A stretch of 64,000 bases of DNA from Streptomyces sp. CB00455 (lineage in GTDB: Bacteria > Actinomycetota > Actinomycetes > Streptomycetales > Streptomycetaceae), in assembly GCF_001905445.1 (NCBI RefSeq), contig NZ_LIVQ01000004.1, positions 67,462 through 131,461 of the forward strand. The letters run 5' to 3'. Of the stretch, positions 23,573-32,251 are shown piece after piece. The number at the start of each line of letters is the position of its first letter. Position 1 is the first letter of the stretch. The notes beneath the pieces were generated by a model. That model was given only the letters and a program-made list of their open reading frames with translations. It was not told the DNA's origin and made no database searches. The translations under genes were made by a program, and so were the position numbers.

Positions 23573-24196
23573 ATGGACAAGGACATCACCATCCGGCTGG
23601 CCCAGCAGCCGGAGGCCGACGCGCTGCTCGCCCGGAGCCCGCTCGCCGCTCTCGTCGGGATGCTGCTGGACCAGCAGGTGCCGATGGAGTGGGCCTTCGC
23701 GGGGCCGTGGACGATCGCCGGGCGGCTCGGCTCCGACGACCTGGACGCGCACGCCATCGCCGCCTACGATCCGGATGCCTTCGCCGCGCTGCTCTCCCGC
23801 AAACCCGCCGTGCACCGCTATCCCGGATCGATGGCGAAGCGGATCCAACAGCTGTGCGCCTACCTGGTCGAGCACTACGACGGTGACGCCGCGGCCGTCT
23901 GGGACGGCGCCGCGTCCGGCGAGGAGCTGCTGAAGCGCCTCAAGGACCTGCCCGGTTTCGGCGAGCAGAAGGCCCAGATCTTCCTCGCACTGCTGGGCAA
24001 GCGGCTCGGCGTGCGCCCGAAGGGGTGGCGGGAGGCCGCGGGCGGTTACGGCCAGGCGGGCGTCCACCGCTCGGCGGCGGACATCACGGGCCCGGAGTCG
24101 CTGGCCAAGGTGCGGGCGTACAAGCAGGAGGCGAAGGCCGCCGCCAAGGCCGCCACGGCCGGCAAGCTCGACAAGGCCACGGCGAACGGCTCCTGA
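23573..24196 (+). CDS. HhH-GPD base-excision-repair family protein
   Basis: 207 residues from ATG 23573, which matches the family start; the frame upstream is open but unlike protein. Helix-hairpin-helix signature LKDLPGFGEQKAQIFLALLGKRLG around residues 122-145 precedes a region with Asp in SAADITG. The N-terminal IRLAQQPEADALLARSPLAALVGMLLDQQVPMEWAF matches the short actinobacterial branch of the endonuclease III/AlkA superfamily. No FeS cysteine cluster is visible. Probably a DNA glycosylase-like protein; the lesion is unknown. The tail is Lys/Ala-rich. Confidence 0.82.
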   Translation: MDKDITIRLAQQPEADALLARSPLAALVGMLLDQQVPMEWAFAGPWTIAGRLGSDDLDAHAIAAYDPDAFAALLSRKPAVHRYPGSMAKRIQQLCAYLVEHYDGDAAAVWDGAASGEELLKRLKDLPGFGEQKAQIFLALLGKRLGVRPKGWREAAGGYGQAGVHRSAADITGPESLAKVRAYKQEAKAAAKAATAGKLDKATANGS

Positions 24197-24239
24197 ACCC
24201 CCGCGGCGCCAGGGATCCGCGCCTCCCGGCCGGCGGTGC

Positions 24240-24350
24240 CGTGCCTTGCCCTGCCTTGCGCAGCCTTGCTTTGCGCTGCCTTGCGCTGCCCTGCCGTGCG
24301 CTGCCCTGCCCTGCCCTGCCCTGCCCGGCCCCGCGCTGCCCTGCCCTGCG
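24240..24350 (+). repeat. Low-complexity CTGCC/TTGCC repeat
   Basis: Irregular repetition of GCCTTGC, GCGCTGCC and CCTGCC units between the HhH-GPD and cupin genes. Likely slippage-born. Confidence 0.6.
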
Positions 24351-24467
24351 CACCGTCGCTTGCGTCGCCGTCCGGGCGGCCCGGTCTGCGGGGCACCGGA
24401 TTGACCGGCCGGACCGGCCGCCGATTGACCCCTGCCACCGGTCTACCGGGTCCGTAGGTTGGGGGAC

Positions 24468-24941
24468 ATGACAAAGAACGTGACCCGCGCAGCCACCGCC
24501 GAAGCCATCCACGACGCCCCCGGCAGCCTCATCACGCTGCTGACCGACACCGCCGAACTGACCTGCAACACGGCCACCTTCGACGAGGGCGCGGCGGGGG
24601 CCCCGGTGCACTTCCACACCAGGGCCACCGAGTTCTTCCACGTCACGGCCGGGCGGCTCGACGTCCTGGTGGGCGACGAGGTCCAGACCCTCGGCGCCGG
24701 CGACTTCCTGACCGTCCCGCCGGGCGTCAAGCACGCCTTCGCCCCCGCCGCCGGCCACACGGCGAGCGTCTTCGTCGGCTTCACCCCGGGCATGGGCCGT
24801 TTCGACTACTACCGCCTTCTGGGGCAGGTCAACGCGGGCGGGGCGAGCGTGCAGGACATCAAGGACAGCTCCGCCACCTACGACAACCACTACGCGGAGA
24901 GCGCCGCCTGGAGCGGGCGCCGCCGCAGCGCGGAGCCGTAG
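24468..24941 (+). CDS. Cupin-domain protein
   Basis: 157 residues; ATG 24468 has GGGGG upstream. Cupin motif 1 reads PVHFHTRATEFFHVTAGRLDVLVGDE (His, His and Glu metal ligands) near residues 45-70, and motif 2 PPGVKHAFAPAAG carries the last His (about residue 87). A single-domain cupin of quercetinase/sugar-isomerase-like fold, cytoplasmic. The substrate is unknown. Its last 52 bases overlap the opposing opcA-like gene. Confidence 0.8.
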   Translation: MTKNVTRAATAEAIHDAPGSLITLLTDTAELTCNTATFDEGAAGAPVHFHTRATEFFHVTAGRLDVLVGDEVQTLGAGDFLTVPPGVKHAFAPAAGHTASVFVGFTPGMGRFDYYRLLGQVNAGGASVQDIKDSSATYDNHYAESAAWSGRRRSAEP

Positions 24942-25822
24942 ACCTCGTCCGCGTCGAGGTGGCGCAGCTCCTCCGCGATCAGCTCTGCCCCGCCGCGGAC
25001 CTTCAGGGCCACGGTCCGGTCAGGGCTCCCCGGCAGCATCAGGGTGGCCAGCGCCCCGCCGGGCCGGTCCACCCGGATCTCCCCGCCCGTGGTCCGCAGG
25101 CTCACCCCGGTGATCACCGGCCCCTCGCTCGTCACCCGGTCCACCGGCACCCCGAGCTTGTCCTCCAGCCAGCGCGCCAGCAGCTCGGAACTGGGGTTGT
25201 CGGCCTCGCTCTCCACGGTCGCACCGGTCACCGGCAGGGCCTTCTGGTCCAGGGCGGCGGCCAGCAGGGCACGCCAGGGCGTCAGCCTGGTCCACGCCAG
25301 GTCGGTGTCGCCGGGGGTGTAGGCGGCGGCCCGGACGTCCAGGACGCCGACCGGGTCCGCCGCGGCCTGCGAGTCGGTGATCCGGCGCTGCGCGAGCGCG
25401 CCCACGGAGTCGGCCGCCACGTCGGCGGGCGCCTCGGCCGGCCACCAGGCCACAACGGGGGCGTCCGGCAGGAGGAGCGGCAGCACCACCGAGCCGGCAT
25501 GATCGGTCAGCGCCCCGTGCAGGCGCAGCATCACGACCTCGCCGCTGCCCGCGTCCGAGCCGACGCGTAGTTCGGCGTCCAGCCGGGTCGCGCGGAGCTT
25601 GTGCGGCCCCCGTGACGTCCGCTTGATCACCGCGATGATGCGGCAGGGGTGCTCGTGCGCGGCCTCCGAGGCCGCCCGCACGGCGTCGTAGGCGTTCTCC
25701 TCGTCGGTGGCGACGACAAGGGTCAGCACCAGCCCCAGGGTGGGGCTTCCTATGGCCCGGCGTGCTTCGAGCAGGGCCCGGTTGATCTTGCTGGACGTGG
25801 TGTCCGTGAGTTCGGTCCGCAT
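24890..25822 (-). CDS. opcA: Glucose-6-phosphate dehydrogenase assembly protein OpcA
   Basis: 310 residues matching OpcA over full length: N-terminal TSSKINRALLEARRAIG and the middle PDAPVVAWWPAEAP ... ADSVGALAQRRITDS, then LDVRAAAYTPGDTDLAWTRLTPWRALLAAALDQ. OpcA activates or assembles glucose-6-phosphate dehydrogenase of the pentose phosphate route. Usually the gene follows zwf; here it stands alone, so it is probably a second copy beside the zwf-linked one. Convergent overlap with the cupin gene may cause transcriptional interference. Confidence 0.85.
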   Translation of the reverse strand: MRTELTDTTSSKINRALLEARRAIGSPTLGLVLTLVVATDEENAYDAVRAASEAAHEHPCRIIAVIKRTSRGPHKLRATRLDAELRVGSDAGSGEVVMLRLHGALTDHAGSVVLPLLLPDAPVVAWWPAEAPADVAADSVGALAQRRITDSQAAADPVGVLDVRAAAYTPGDTDLAWTRLTPWRALLAAALDQKALPVTGATVESEADNPSSELLARWLEDKLGVPVDRVTSEGPVITGVSLRTTGGEIRVDRPGGALATLMLPGSPDRTVALKVRGGAELIAEELRHLDADEVYGSALRRRPLQAALSA

Positions 25823-25932
25823 GGGGCGAGTCTGTCAGCGACCGCTCCGGTCCGGGCACCGGGTGCGCTCGATTCCCGCTGGATCAGGGCCCGGTGGCCC
25901 CGTTGGGAGGAGCGGCGGACCGGGCCGGGGCG

Positions 25933-27531
25933 TCACCTCTTGCGGCGGGCCGTTCCGAAGATCGAGCGGGAGATCTCCCGGCCCAGCTGCGTCCCGACCG
26001 ACCGCGCCAGCGAGCGGAACAACCCGCTGCCCACCACCCGCTCGACCGGCGAGGGATCCGGCTTCGGAGCGCCGCGCGTCGCCTTCGCCGCCTGTCTGGC
26101 CTGTTTCCCGGCCGTGGCCGCCTCGGCGGCGGCTTCCGCCTGCGCCTCGGCGGCGGCCTGCTCGGCGCTGATCATCTCGTAGGCCGACTCACGGTCCACC
26201 GGCTGCGCGTAGCGCGCGTGGAGCGGCGAGGACCGCACCGCCTGGTCCAGGGCCGTCGGCGTGAGCGGCCCCATCAGCGACTGCGGGGCGCGCAGCCGGG
26301 TCGCGGCGACGGGCGTCGGGGCGCCCTTCTCGCTGAGGACGGTGACGACCGCCTCGCCGGTCCCCAGCCGGGTGAGCAGCTCCTCCAGGTCGTACGGGGA
26401 GGTGGGGAAGGTCTTCGCCGTCGCCTTCAGCGCCTTCGCGTCGTCGGGTGTGAAGGCGCGCAGCGCGTGCTGGATCCGGTTGCCGAGCTGGCCCAGTACG
26501 TCCGCCGGCACGTCCTTGGGGGTCTGCGTCACGAAGAAGATGCCCACGCCCTTCGACCGGATCAGTCGCACGGTCTGGGTGATGGACTCCAGGAACGCCT
26601 TGGAGGCACCGTTGAACAGCAGGTGTGCCTCGTCGAAGAAGAAGACCAGCTTGGGCTGCTCCAGGTCCCCGACCTCGGGCAGGCCGGCGTACAGGTCGGC
26701 GAGCAGCCACATCAGGAACGTGGAGAAGAGCCGCGGCTTGTCCTGGACCGCCGGGAGTTCCAGTACGGAGACCAGCCCGCGTCCGTCCGCGGCCGTTCGC
26801 AGGAACTCACCGGTGTCGAATTCCGGCTCGCCGAAGAAAGCCGCGGCTCCCTGCTGCTCGAAGGCCGTCAGCGCCCTCAGGATCACCCCGGCCGTCACCG
26901 TCGACAGCCCGCCGATGCCTTTGAGTTCGGGCCTCCCCTGGTCGGAGACGAGGAACGCGACGACCGCGCGCAGGTCCTTGAGGTCGATGAGCTCCAGGCC
27001 CTTGGCGTCGGCGTAGTGGAAGATCAGGCCGAGGGACTGCTCCTGCGTCTGGTTGAGCTGGAGCACCTTCGACATCAGCACGGGGCCGAAGCTCGTCACC
27101 GTCGAGCGCAGCGGGATCCCGGGGCCGATGCCGCCCAGCGAGTAGAACGCCGCCGGGCAGGCGGCCGGCTCCCACTGCTGGGCCACCTCCCCGGCGCGTT
27201 CCTCCACCCTCGCGGTGCGCTCGCCGGGGGCCGAGATCCCCGAGACGTCGCCCTTGATGTCGGCGAGGAAGACGGGGACGCCGGCGGCCGACAGCTGCTC
27301 GGCGATGAGCTGGAGGGTCTTTGTCTTGCCGGTGCCGGTCGCTCCGGCGACCAGCCCGTGCCGGTTGAGCATCGACAGGGGGATGCGGATCTGGCGGTCG
27401 GGCAGGCAGGTGCCGTCCCACAGGAGGGCCCCCAGATCGAGCACCGGGCCGGTGAACGCGTACCCGGCGGCGATCAGGCCGGCCGGCCCCGTCGCGGCCG
27501 CCGCAGCGGCGGGGTCGGTGCTCTCGCTCAT
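25933..27531 (-). CDS. HerA/YjgR-like DUF853 ATPase
   Basis: 532 residues. Walker A GATGTGKT near residues 63-70, Walker B LVFFFDEAHLLF near 297-308, and FFVTQTPKDVPADVLGQLGNRIQHALRAFT as the sensor region. This is the DUF853/YjgR branch of HerA-FtsK-type ATPases, cytoplasmic and of unknown process, possibly DNA end handling or translocation. The C-terminal 90 residues are Ala-rich and helical and end in a basic tail RKR. Monocistronic, well conserved in Streptomyces. Confidence 0.88.
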   Translation of the reverse strand: MSESTDPAAAAAATGPAGLIAAGYAFTGPVLDLGALLWDGTCLPDRQIRIPLSMLNRHGLVAGATGTGKTKTLQLIAEQLSAAGVPVFLADIKGDVSGISAPGERTARVEERAGEVAQQWEPAACPAAFYSLGGIGPGIPLRSTVTSFGPVLMSKVLQLNQTQEQSLGLIFHYADAKGLELIDLKDLRAVVAFLVSDQGRPELKGIGGLSTVTAGVILRALTAFEQQGAAAFFGEPEFDTGEFLRTAADGRGLVSVLELPAVQDKPRLFSTFLMWLLADLYAGLPEVGDLEQPKLVFFFDEAHLLFNGASKAFLESITQTVRLIRSKGVGIFFVTQTPKDVPADVLGQLGNRIQHALRAFTPDDAKALKATAKTFPTSPYDLEELLTRLGTGEAVVTVLSEKGAPTPVAATRLRAPQSLMGPLTPTALDQAVRSSPLHARYAQPVDRESAYEMISAEQAAAEAQAEAAAEAATAGKQARQAAKATRGAPKPDPSPVERVVGSGLFRSLARSVGTQLGREISRSIFGTARRKR

Positions 27532-27619
27532 GCGTCACTCCCGGGTTAGCGCTGTTTGCCACTTTTGCACCGGCGCCGCCGGGCTGCGCCCGCAGGGCCC
27601 GGCCCGGTAGGCTTTCCGT

Positions 27620-27916
27620 GTGATCTTCAAGCGCATCGGTAACGGAAAGCCGTATCCCGACCACGGCCGGGAAAGCACCCGGCAGTGGGCGGATGTCGCG
27701 CCGCGCCCGGTCCGGCTCGACCAGCTGGTGACGACCAAGGGGCAGCTCGACCTCGAAACGCTGCTCGCCGAGGACTCGACCTTCTACGGCGACCTTTTCG
27801 CGCACGTCGTGAAGTGGCAGGGCGACCTCTACCTGGAGGACGGGCTGCACCGGGCCGTCCGCGCGGCCCTGCAGCAGCGCCAGGTGCTGCACGCCCGCGT
27901 CCTCGAAATGGACTGA
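27620..27916 (+). CDS. Conserved actinobacterial 98-residue protein (often labelled VapB-like)
   Basis: Starts GTG. Sequence MIFKRIGNGKPYPDHGRES ... GDLFAHVVKWQGDLYLEDGLHRAV. The family is strongly conserved in Streptomyces near lytR_C-type genes; databases often label it VapB antitoxin, but there is no toxin gene beside it. Compact mixed alpha/beta protein, function unknown. Confidence 0.8.
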   Translation: MIFKRIGNGKPYPDHGRESTRQWADVAPRPVRLDQLVTTKGQLDLETLLAEDSTFYGDLFAHVVKWQGDLYLEDGLHRAVRAALQQRQVLHARVLEMD

Positions 27917-27949
27917 CGCTTCGCGTAGATTGCGCCTTTCGGGTCACTA

Positions 27950-27979
27950 TTGACCTATCAGCAGATCATTTAGTAGGCA
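27950..27979 (+). promoter_or_regulatory. Promoter of the LytR_C-domain gene
   Basis: TTGACC (27950-27955), 18-nt spacer, TAGGCA (27974-27979), 30 bases before the ATG, in a locally AT-rich stretch. Confidence 0.5.
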
Positions 27980-28008
27980 TTGCCACCGGGCGGCACTACG
28001 CTGCGCCC

Positions 28009-28716
28009 ATGAGCATGCTCACTCCCCCCGGCATGGGCGGAAAGTACCGCGTCACGGGAGCCGCCTACCCGCGCATGAGCCGAAAGCGGAGCCGGCGGCG
28101 GATCGTCTTCGCCGTACTCGGCTCGGTCCTCGCCCTGGCCCTGATCGGCTACGGGGCCCTGCAGCTCATCGACGTGTTCCAGGGCAACAGCCCGAAGCGG
28201 AACACGGCCGCAGGGGCCGAGGACTGTGCGTCGGCAGCGCCCGGAAAAGCGGGTGCCAAGACCGGCGCCAAGGCCGGCGCCAAGGGCGCCCCCGAAGCCG
28301 CCGCGGCCCCCTCCGCCTCCGCCGCCGCGAAACCGGCGGTCGTCCTGCCCCGGCCCGCCGACATCACCGTCAACGTCTACAACGCGACCCCGCGCGCGGG
28401 TCTCGCCAAGGCCGTCGGCGACGAACTGAAGAAGCGCGGCTTCGTGATCGGCAACGTCGGCAACGCCCCGGCCGACTTCGACAAGAAGGTCCCCGGCACC
28501 GGGATACTGGTCGGCTCCCCCGCCACCGACAAGGGCGCCTTCTCCGTCCTGGGCACCCAGCTGGTCGGCACCACCCAGCAGAACGACACCCGCGAGACCG
28601 CCGACATCGACCTGATCCTGGGCGACGCCTTCAAGGAGCTGAGCACCAAGGAGGAAGCGGACAAGGCGATGGCCCTGCTGGCCAACCCCGCCCCTGCGAC
28701 CGCCAAGAAGTGCTGA
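28009..28716 (+). CDS. Membrane protein with LytR C-terminal domain
   Basis: 235 residues. Cytoplasmic basic segment (SRKRSRRR), one membrane span near residues 32-52, an Ala/Lys-rich linker (AGAKTGAKAGAKG), then a LytR_C domain at about 120-215 (DITVNVYNATPRAGLAKAVGDELKKRGF). The domain occurs alone or behind LytR-CpsA-Psr ligases in cell-envelope proteins; with no catalytic LCP domain here, it is likely a cell-wall-associated binding module. Confidence 0.85.
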   Translation: MSMLTPPGMGGKYRVTGAAYPRMSRKRSRRRIVFAVLGSVLALALIGYGALQLIDVFQGNSPKRNTAAGAEDCASAAPGKAGAKTGAKAGAKGAPEAAAAPSASAAAKPAVVLPRPADITVNVYNATPRAGLAKAVGDELKKRGFVIGNVGNAPADFDKKVPGTGILVGSPATDKGAFSVLGTQLVGTTQQNDTRETADIDLILGDAFKELSTKEEADKAMALLANPAPATAKKC

Positions 28717-28750
28717 CCGGCTGCCGGATCCGCCGGCCGCCGACGCCCAC

Positions 28751-28780
28751 CGGTCCCCGGCCCTGACGGACCGGGGACCG
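28751..28780. terminator. Bidirectional terminator between lytR_C-type gene and upp
   Basis: Perfect 10-bp inverted repeat CGGTCCCCGG / CCGGGGACCG with a 10-nt loop between two convergent genes. Confidence 0.7.
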
Positions 28781-28799
28781 CCTGTCTTCGCGGCCGAAG

Positions 28800-29435
28800 C
28801 TACTCGGCCGAGCCGTACATGCGGTCGCCCGCGTCGCCCAGCCCCGGGACGATGTAGCCGTGCTCGTTGAGGCGCTCGTCCACCGCGGCCGTCACCACCG
28901 TCACCGGCGTGCCCGCCAGCTCGCGCTCCATGACCTCGACACCCTCGGGGGCGGCCAGCAGCACCACGGCGGTGACGTCGTCGGCGCCGCGCTTGATCAG
29001 CTCCTGGATCGCCGCGACGAGCGTGCCGCCGGTGGCGAGCATCGGGTCGACGACGTAGACCTGGCGCCCGGAGAGGTCCTCCGGCATGCGCGTCGCGTAC
29101 GTGGAGGCCGCCAGCGTCTCCTCGTTGCGGACCATGCCCAGGAAGCCCACCTCGGCGGTCGGCAGGAGCCGCACCATGCCGTCGAGCATGCCGAGACCGG
29201 CACGCAGGATCGGCACGACCAGCGGGCGCGGGTGCGAGAGCTTCACGCCGGTGGTCGGGCCGACCGGCGTCTCGATGTCCGCCTGCTCGGTGCGCACGTC
29301 CCGGGTGGCCTCGTACGCGAGCAGGGTCACCAGCTCGTCGGCGAGCCGCCGGAAGGTGGGGGAGTCGGTGCGCTTGTCGCGCAGAGCGGTGAGTTTGTGC
29401 GCCACCAAGGGGTGATCGACGACCTGCAAACGCAC
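28800..29435 (-). CDS. upp: Uracil phosphoribosyltransferase
   Basis: 211 residues. GTG 29435 (MRLQVVDHPLVAHKL) is chosen because GGAGG lies 5 bases upstream and known Upp proteins begin this way; a TTG four codons earlier overlaps that site. It makes UMP from uracil and PRPP. The PRPP loop VVDPMLATGGTL is near residues 125-136, with the uracil-binding C-terminus YIVPGLGDAGDR. Housekeeping pyrimidine salvage. Convergent with the lytR_C-type gene. Confidence 0.96.
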   Translation of the reverse strand: MRLQVVDHPLVAHKLTALRDKRTDSPTFRRLADELVTLLAYEATRDVRTEQADIETPVGPTTGVKLSHPRPLVVPILRAGLGMLDGMVRLLPTAEVGFLGMVRNEETLAASTYATRMPEDLSGRQVYVVDPMLATGGTLVAAIQELIKRGADDVTAVVLLAAPEGVEVMERELAGTPVTVVTAAVDERLNEHGYIVPGLGDAGDRMYGSAE

Positions 29436-29627
29436 AACATCCTCCAAGACTCAGCTGCAGGGCTTCGACCTGCGACCGGCGACCCCGCCACCTGCAAAAA
29501 CGGTCGCAAGACGCGAGCCGCACCCAAAAGGCTACGCGCTGGCGCGACCCCTTCGCGTCCGGAGCCGCGCCCGCGCCCCGGACGGCCCGGGGATGCGGCC
29601 CGCGCGCTGCCCCAGCACGCTGGAACG

Positions 29628-30665
29628 ATGAGCCACGCACCGGTGATCGCCGCCGTCGACGGATCCGAGCACAGCCTGCGTGCCCTGGAATGGGCCGGGA
29701 GGGAAGCCCGGGCGCACGGCACGGGGCTGCTGATCGCCCATGTGCTGCCCGATGACGCCCAGTTGTATGCCGGGCGCCGCTCCGCGCTGCACGACCCCTC
29801 ACAACCGGAGGAGTTCGCCGACCCGGTGAGCGACCGGATCCGGGCCCTGCTCGGCGGTGGCGGCGGACTGCCGGAGGGGGTCCAGTACGTGTCGCTGGAG
29901 GGCTCGGTGCCCGAGGCGCTGCGGGTGATCGGGGCGGAGGGCCGGATGCTGGTGATGGGCTCGCGGGGACGCGGCGGCTTCGCCAGCCTGCTGCTCGGCT
30001 CGAACAGCCGCGCCGTGGCGACCACGGCGCCGTGCACGGTGGTGGTGGTCCCGCACGCGGAACGCAGCATGGCACCGGCTTCCGCGCAGAACGCGGGGGC
30101 GCTGCCGGGGGCGGCCTCCGGGACTCCTGAAGCGACCCCTGGAGAGAAGGGGCAGCAGCCGCGCTCCGCGGGGGAGTCCGGGTCGCAGTCCGCCGGGCGG
30201 GTCGTACTCGGGCTGCACGCGGCCGAAACGCCCGACGACGTGCTGGCCTTCGCCTTCACGGAAGCCGCCGTGCGGGGGACAGCCGTCCAGGTGGTCTCCG
30301 CGTACGCCATCCCGCCCGCGCCCACCATGATCATCGACGGTCCCTTCTCGGTGGTCCCGCCGGAAGGGCTGCCCGACGACGGAAACGCCCTACCGGCGGA
30401 ACGGGAAATGCTGCGGTCCCAGACGGAGCGGCTGGCCCCCTTCCGCGCACGCCACCCGGCCGTGCGGGTCGAGCAGGCAGCCGTACCCGGCGACGCGGCG
30501 GGCCGGCTGGTCACCGCCTCCCGCACGGCGGCCCTGGTCGTGGTGGGCCGCCATCACCCGCGGCGCACCGCCGGGTCGCTGATGATCGGCTCGGTGGCGA
30601 ACGCGGTGCTCCAGCACGCGCACGGCCCGGTGGCGGTGGTACCGACACTCACCGGCGACGCCTGA
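29628..30665 (+). CDS. Universal stress protein with two Usp domains
   Basis: 345 residues from ATG 29628. The first Usp domain (1-145) ends with the ATP-binding pattern GSRGRGGFASLLLGSNSRAVATTAPCTVVVV; the second (about 188-340) ends with GRHHPRRTAGSLMIGSVANAVLQHAHGPVAVV. A Pro/Ser/Gly-rich linker of about 40 residues joins them. Tandem Usp proteins bind nucleotides and are induced under starvation or hypoxia. Divergent from upp. Confidence 0.9.
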   Translation: MSHAPVIAAVDGSEHSLRALEWAGREARAHGTGLLIAHVLPDDAQLYAGRRSALHDPSQPEEFADPVSDRIRALLGGGGGLPEGVQYVSLEGSVPEALRVIGAEGRMLVMGSRGRGGFASLLLGSNSRAVATTAPCTVVVVPHAERSMAPASAQNAGALPGAASGTPEATPGEKGQQPRSAGESGSQSAGRVVLGLHAAETPDDVLAFAFTEAAVRGTAVQVVSAYAIPPAPTMIIDGPFSVVPPEGLPDDGNALPAEREMLRSQTERLAPFRARHPAVRVEQAAVPGDAAGRLVTASRTAALVVVGRHHPRRTAGSLMIGSVANAVLQHAHGPVAVVPTLTGDA

Positions 30666-30685
30666 CCGGGGCGGGGCGCCACCGG

Positions 30686-30825
30686 CCGGTGGCGCCTGGC
30701 CGGTGGCGCCTGGCCGGTGGCGCCTGGCCGGTGGCGCCTGGCCGGTTCCGCCCGGGCGGTGGCGCCTGGCCGGGTTCCGCCCCGGCCGGTTCCGCCCGGC
30801 CGGTTCCGCCCGGCCGGTTCGGCGG
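30686..30825 (+). repeat. Array of 14-bp tandem repeats after the stress-protein gene
   Basis: Four exact CCGGTGGCGCCTGG units from 30686, then mixed CCGGTTCCGCCCGG-type units to about 30825, ten in all with small insertions. Non-coding, 20 bases after the stop codon. Confidence 0.75.
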
Positions 30826-30983
30826 GGCGCCCCCGGGACGGATCCGCGGACCGCCGGCCCGGTGTGACCGTCTGACCTGCACCGGGGTGGCATCAATCGG
30901 GCCGTCCGGGGGAAGGTGGATGCCGGGGGGACTGCTTCGCGCCGGCGGAGGAGGACGACCGGACCAGCCATGGGTGGTGGCCG

Positions 30984-31178
30984 ATGCCCGACACACAGCC
31001 GATCGTCGAGAGTGACGGGGACGAGGCCCCGGAGAGCGCGGCGCAGCGCAGAGCGCGGCGCGCGCAGTTCCTGCGCGACCTGAACGAGGCGCGCGAGCTG
31101 CGTGACCGCGTCCAGCCCCGCCGCGCCCGCGCGGCCCGCATGCGCCAGCAGATGCGCATGCGCACCTTCCGCTGGTAG
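30984..31178 (+). CDS. Small basic conserved protein
   Basis: 64 residues: acidic start (PDTQPIVESDGDEAPES) then a strongly basic helix (QRRARRAQFLRDLNEARELRDRV) and an Arg/Met-rich end RMRQQMRMRTFRW. It looks like a small nucleic-acid- or ribosome-binding protein of the type widespread in Streptomyces; no function known to me. Confidence 0.6.
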   Translation: MPDTQPIVESDGDEAPESAAQRRARRAQFLRDLNEARELRDRVQPRRARAARMRQQMRMRTFRW

Positions 31179-31702
31179 ACGGCCCGCCCGGCGCGGATAC
31201 GACCCGGCAGTGGAGACGATCCTGGCGGCCGTACGCACCGCCCGGCGGGGCCCTGTGACCGGGCTGAAGCAGTCCGGGTCACAGGTCGGGGCATCCGCCG
31301 CCGGGCTGCCGCTCGCGGCGCTCCCCCGGCGGCCTCGGCCGGCGCGCGCGGCGGTGGAGGCGGCGTTGGGGGCGGCAGCAGGTGCGGCGATGCCCGCCGG
31401 CGCCGCGGGCGGGCCGACACGGCCGGGACACACCCACCCGGCGGGCAGCCACGGGAGACCTCCCTCCGTCCGCGCCGAGGACCCGTTCCCCCTACGACGC
31501 CACCGCCCCGGGGACCTCCGTACCTTCCGCCCGGCGCACGGCGCGGGACGACGCAAGCGCGGAAGACCTCTCGCAAAGCCGCTGTTTCTGCCACGATGCC
31601 GATTGGGCGGGGTACGGACGGCGAGCACGACAGCCGTTCCGCCCCAACCTCCGGCCGGGGGGACCTCCAACCGGCATGCCTAAGACCAGTGGGAGAGTCA
31701 CG
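31179..31702. other. Intergenic region, no gene recognised
   Basis: Frames are open because of the GC content but show no protein-like pattern. The last part is the leader of the downstream gene. Confidence 0.5.
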
Positions 31703-32251
31703 GTGTACTTCGCCGCACTGCTCGCGCGCACCGAAGACGGGTGGGAAGCGAGCGACATGGAACTCGACGACGTCGAGTCCCTCAGTGATCTGATCGATCT
31801 CGCCCGGTCCGCCGCTGTCGACGACGACACGGTGGTCGCCCTCATCGAGCAGGAGGACGCCTGGTTCGGCGTCGTCCGCGTGGACGGCGAGGAGGACCCG
31901 CGGTATTTCGTCTCGAACGCATCCGCGGCCGCCCGCAGCTCCTACGGCTCGATGCTGACCAAAGAGCTGCTGGGCAGCGAGGAGGAGGACGTCGAACTCG
32001 ACGAACTGGACCTGGACGGCACCGAGGACGGCGAGGAGGAGACCCTCACCGCCTTCACCGACGAGGACGACGACGAGGACGAGACGCTCGGCACCGGCGC
32101 GGAACCGGTACCGGCCGGACCGCTCGGCGACCCCCGGCTGCTGGACGACCTCGGGGTGACCCACAAGCAGCTGATGACCCTGGACGGGGACGCCCTCTCG
32201 GAGATCGCCGACTCGCTCGGCGCCACCGAGGTCCTGGAGGCCGTCCGCTAG
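31703..32251 (+). CDS. tRNA adenosine deaminase-associated protein
   Basis: 182 residues. GTG 31703 (MYFAALLARTEDGWEASDMEL) is chosen for the GGGAGAG 5 bases upstream; an ATG nine codons earlier has no site. Strongly acidic, with a central Asp/Glu-rich stretch (about 95-135) and a conserved C-terminal helix region (LLDDLGVTHKQLMTLDG). The gene regularly precedes tadA in actinobacteria and its stop shares one base with the tadA start, so the two are co-translated. Its role in the deaminase complex is not established. Confidence 0.85.
   Translation: MYFAALLARTEDGWEASDMELDDVESLSDLIDLARSAAVDDDTVVALIEQEDAWFGVVRVDGEEDPRYFVSNASAAARSSYGSMLTKELLGSEEEDVELDELDLDGTEDGEEETLTAFTDEDDDEDETLGTGAEPVPAGPLGDPRLLDDLGVTHKQLMTLDGDALSEIADSLGATEVLEAVR

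Noticed and set aside
27535..27892. Minus-strand frame over the VapB-like gene and into the HerA-like gene promoter
   Set aside because: It lies opposite a well-conserved small gene and has no ribosome site.
27620..27916. Calling this a toxin-antitoxin locus
   Set aside because: Only the so-called VapB-like protein is present; no toxin gene is adjacent and the neighbourhood is core chromosome.
30686..30825. The 14-bp array as an origin or iteron cluster
   Set aside because: It is in the core chromosome behind a stress gene, has no replication gene nearby and its units are plain GC-rich slippage products.
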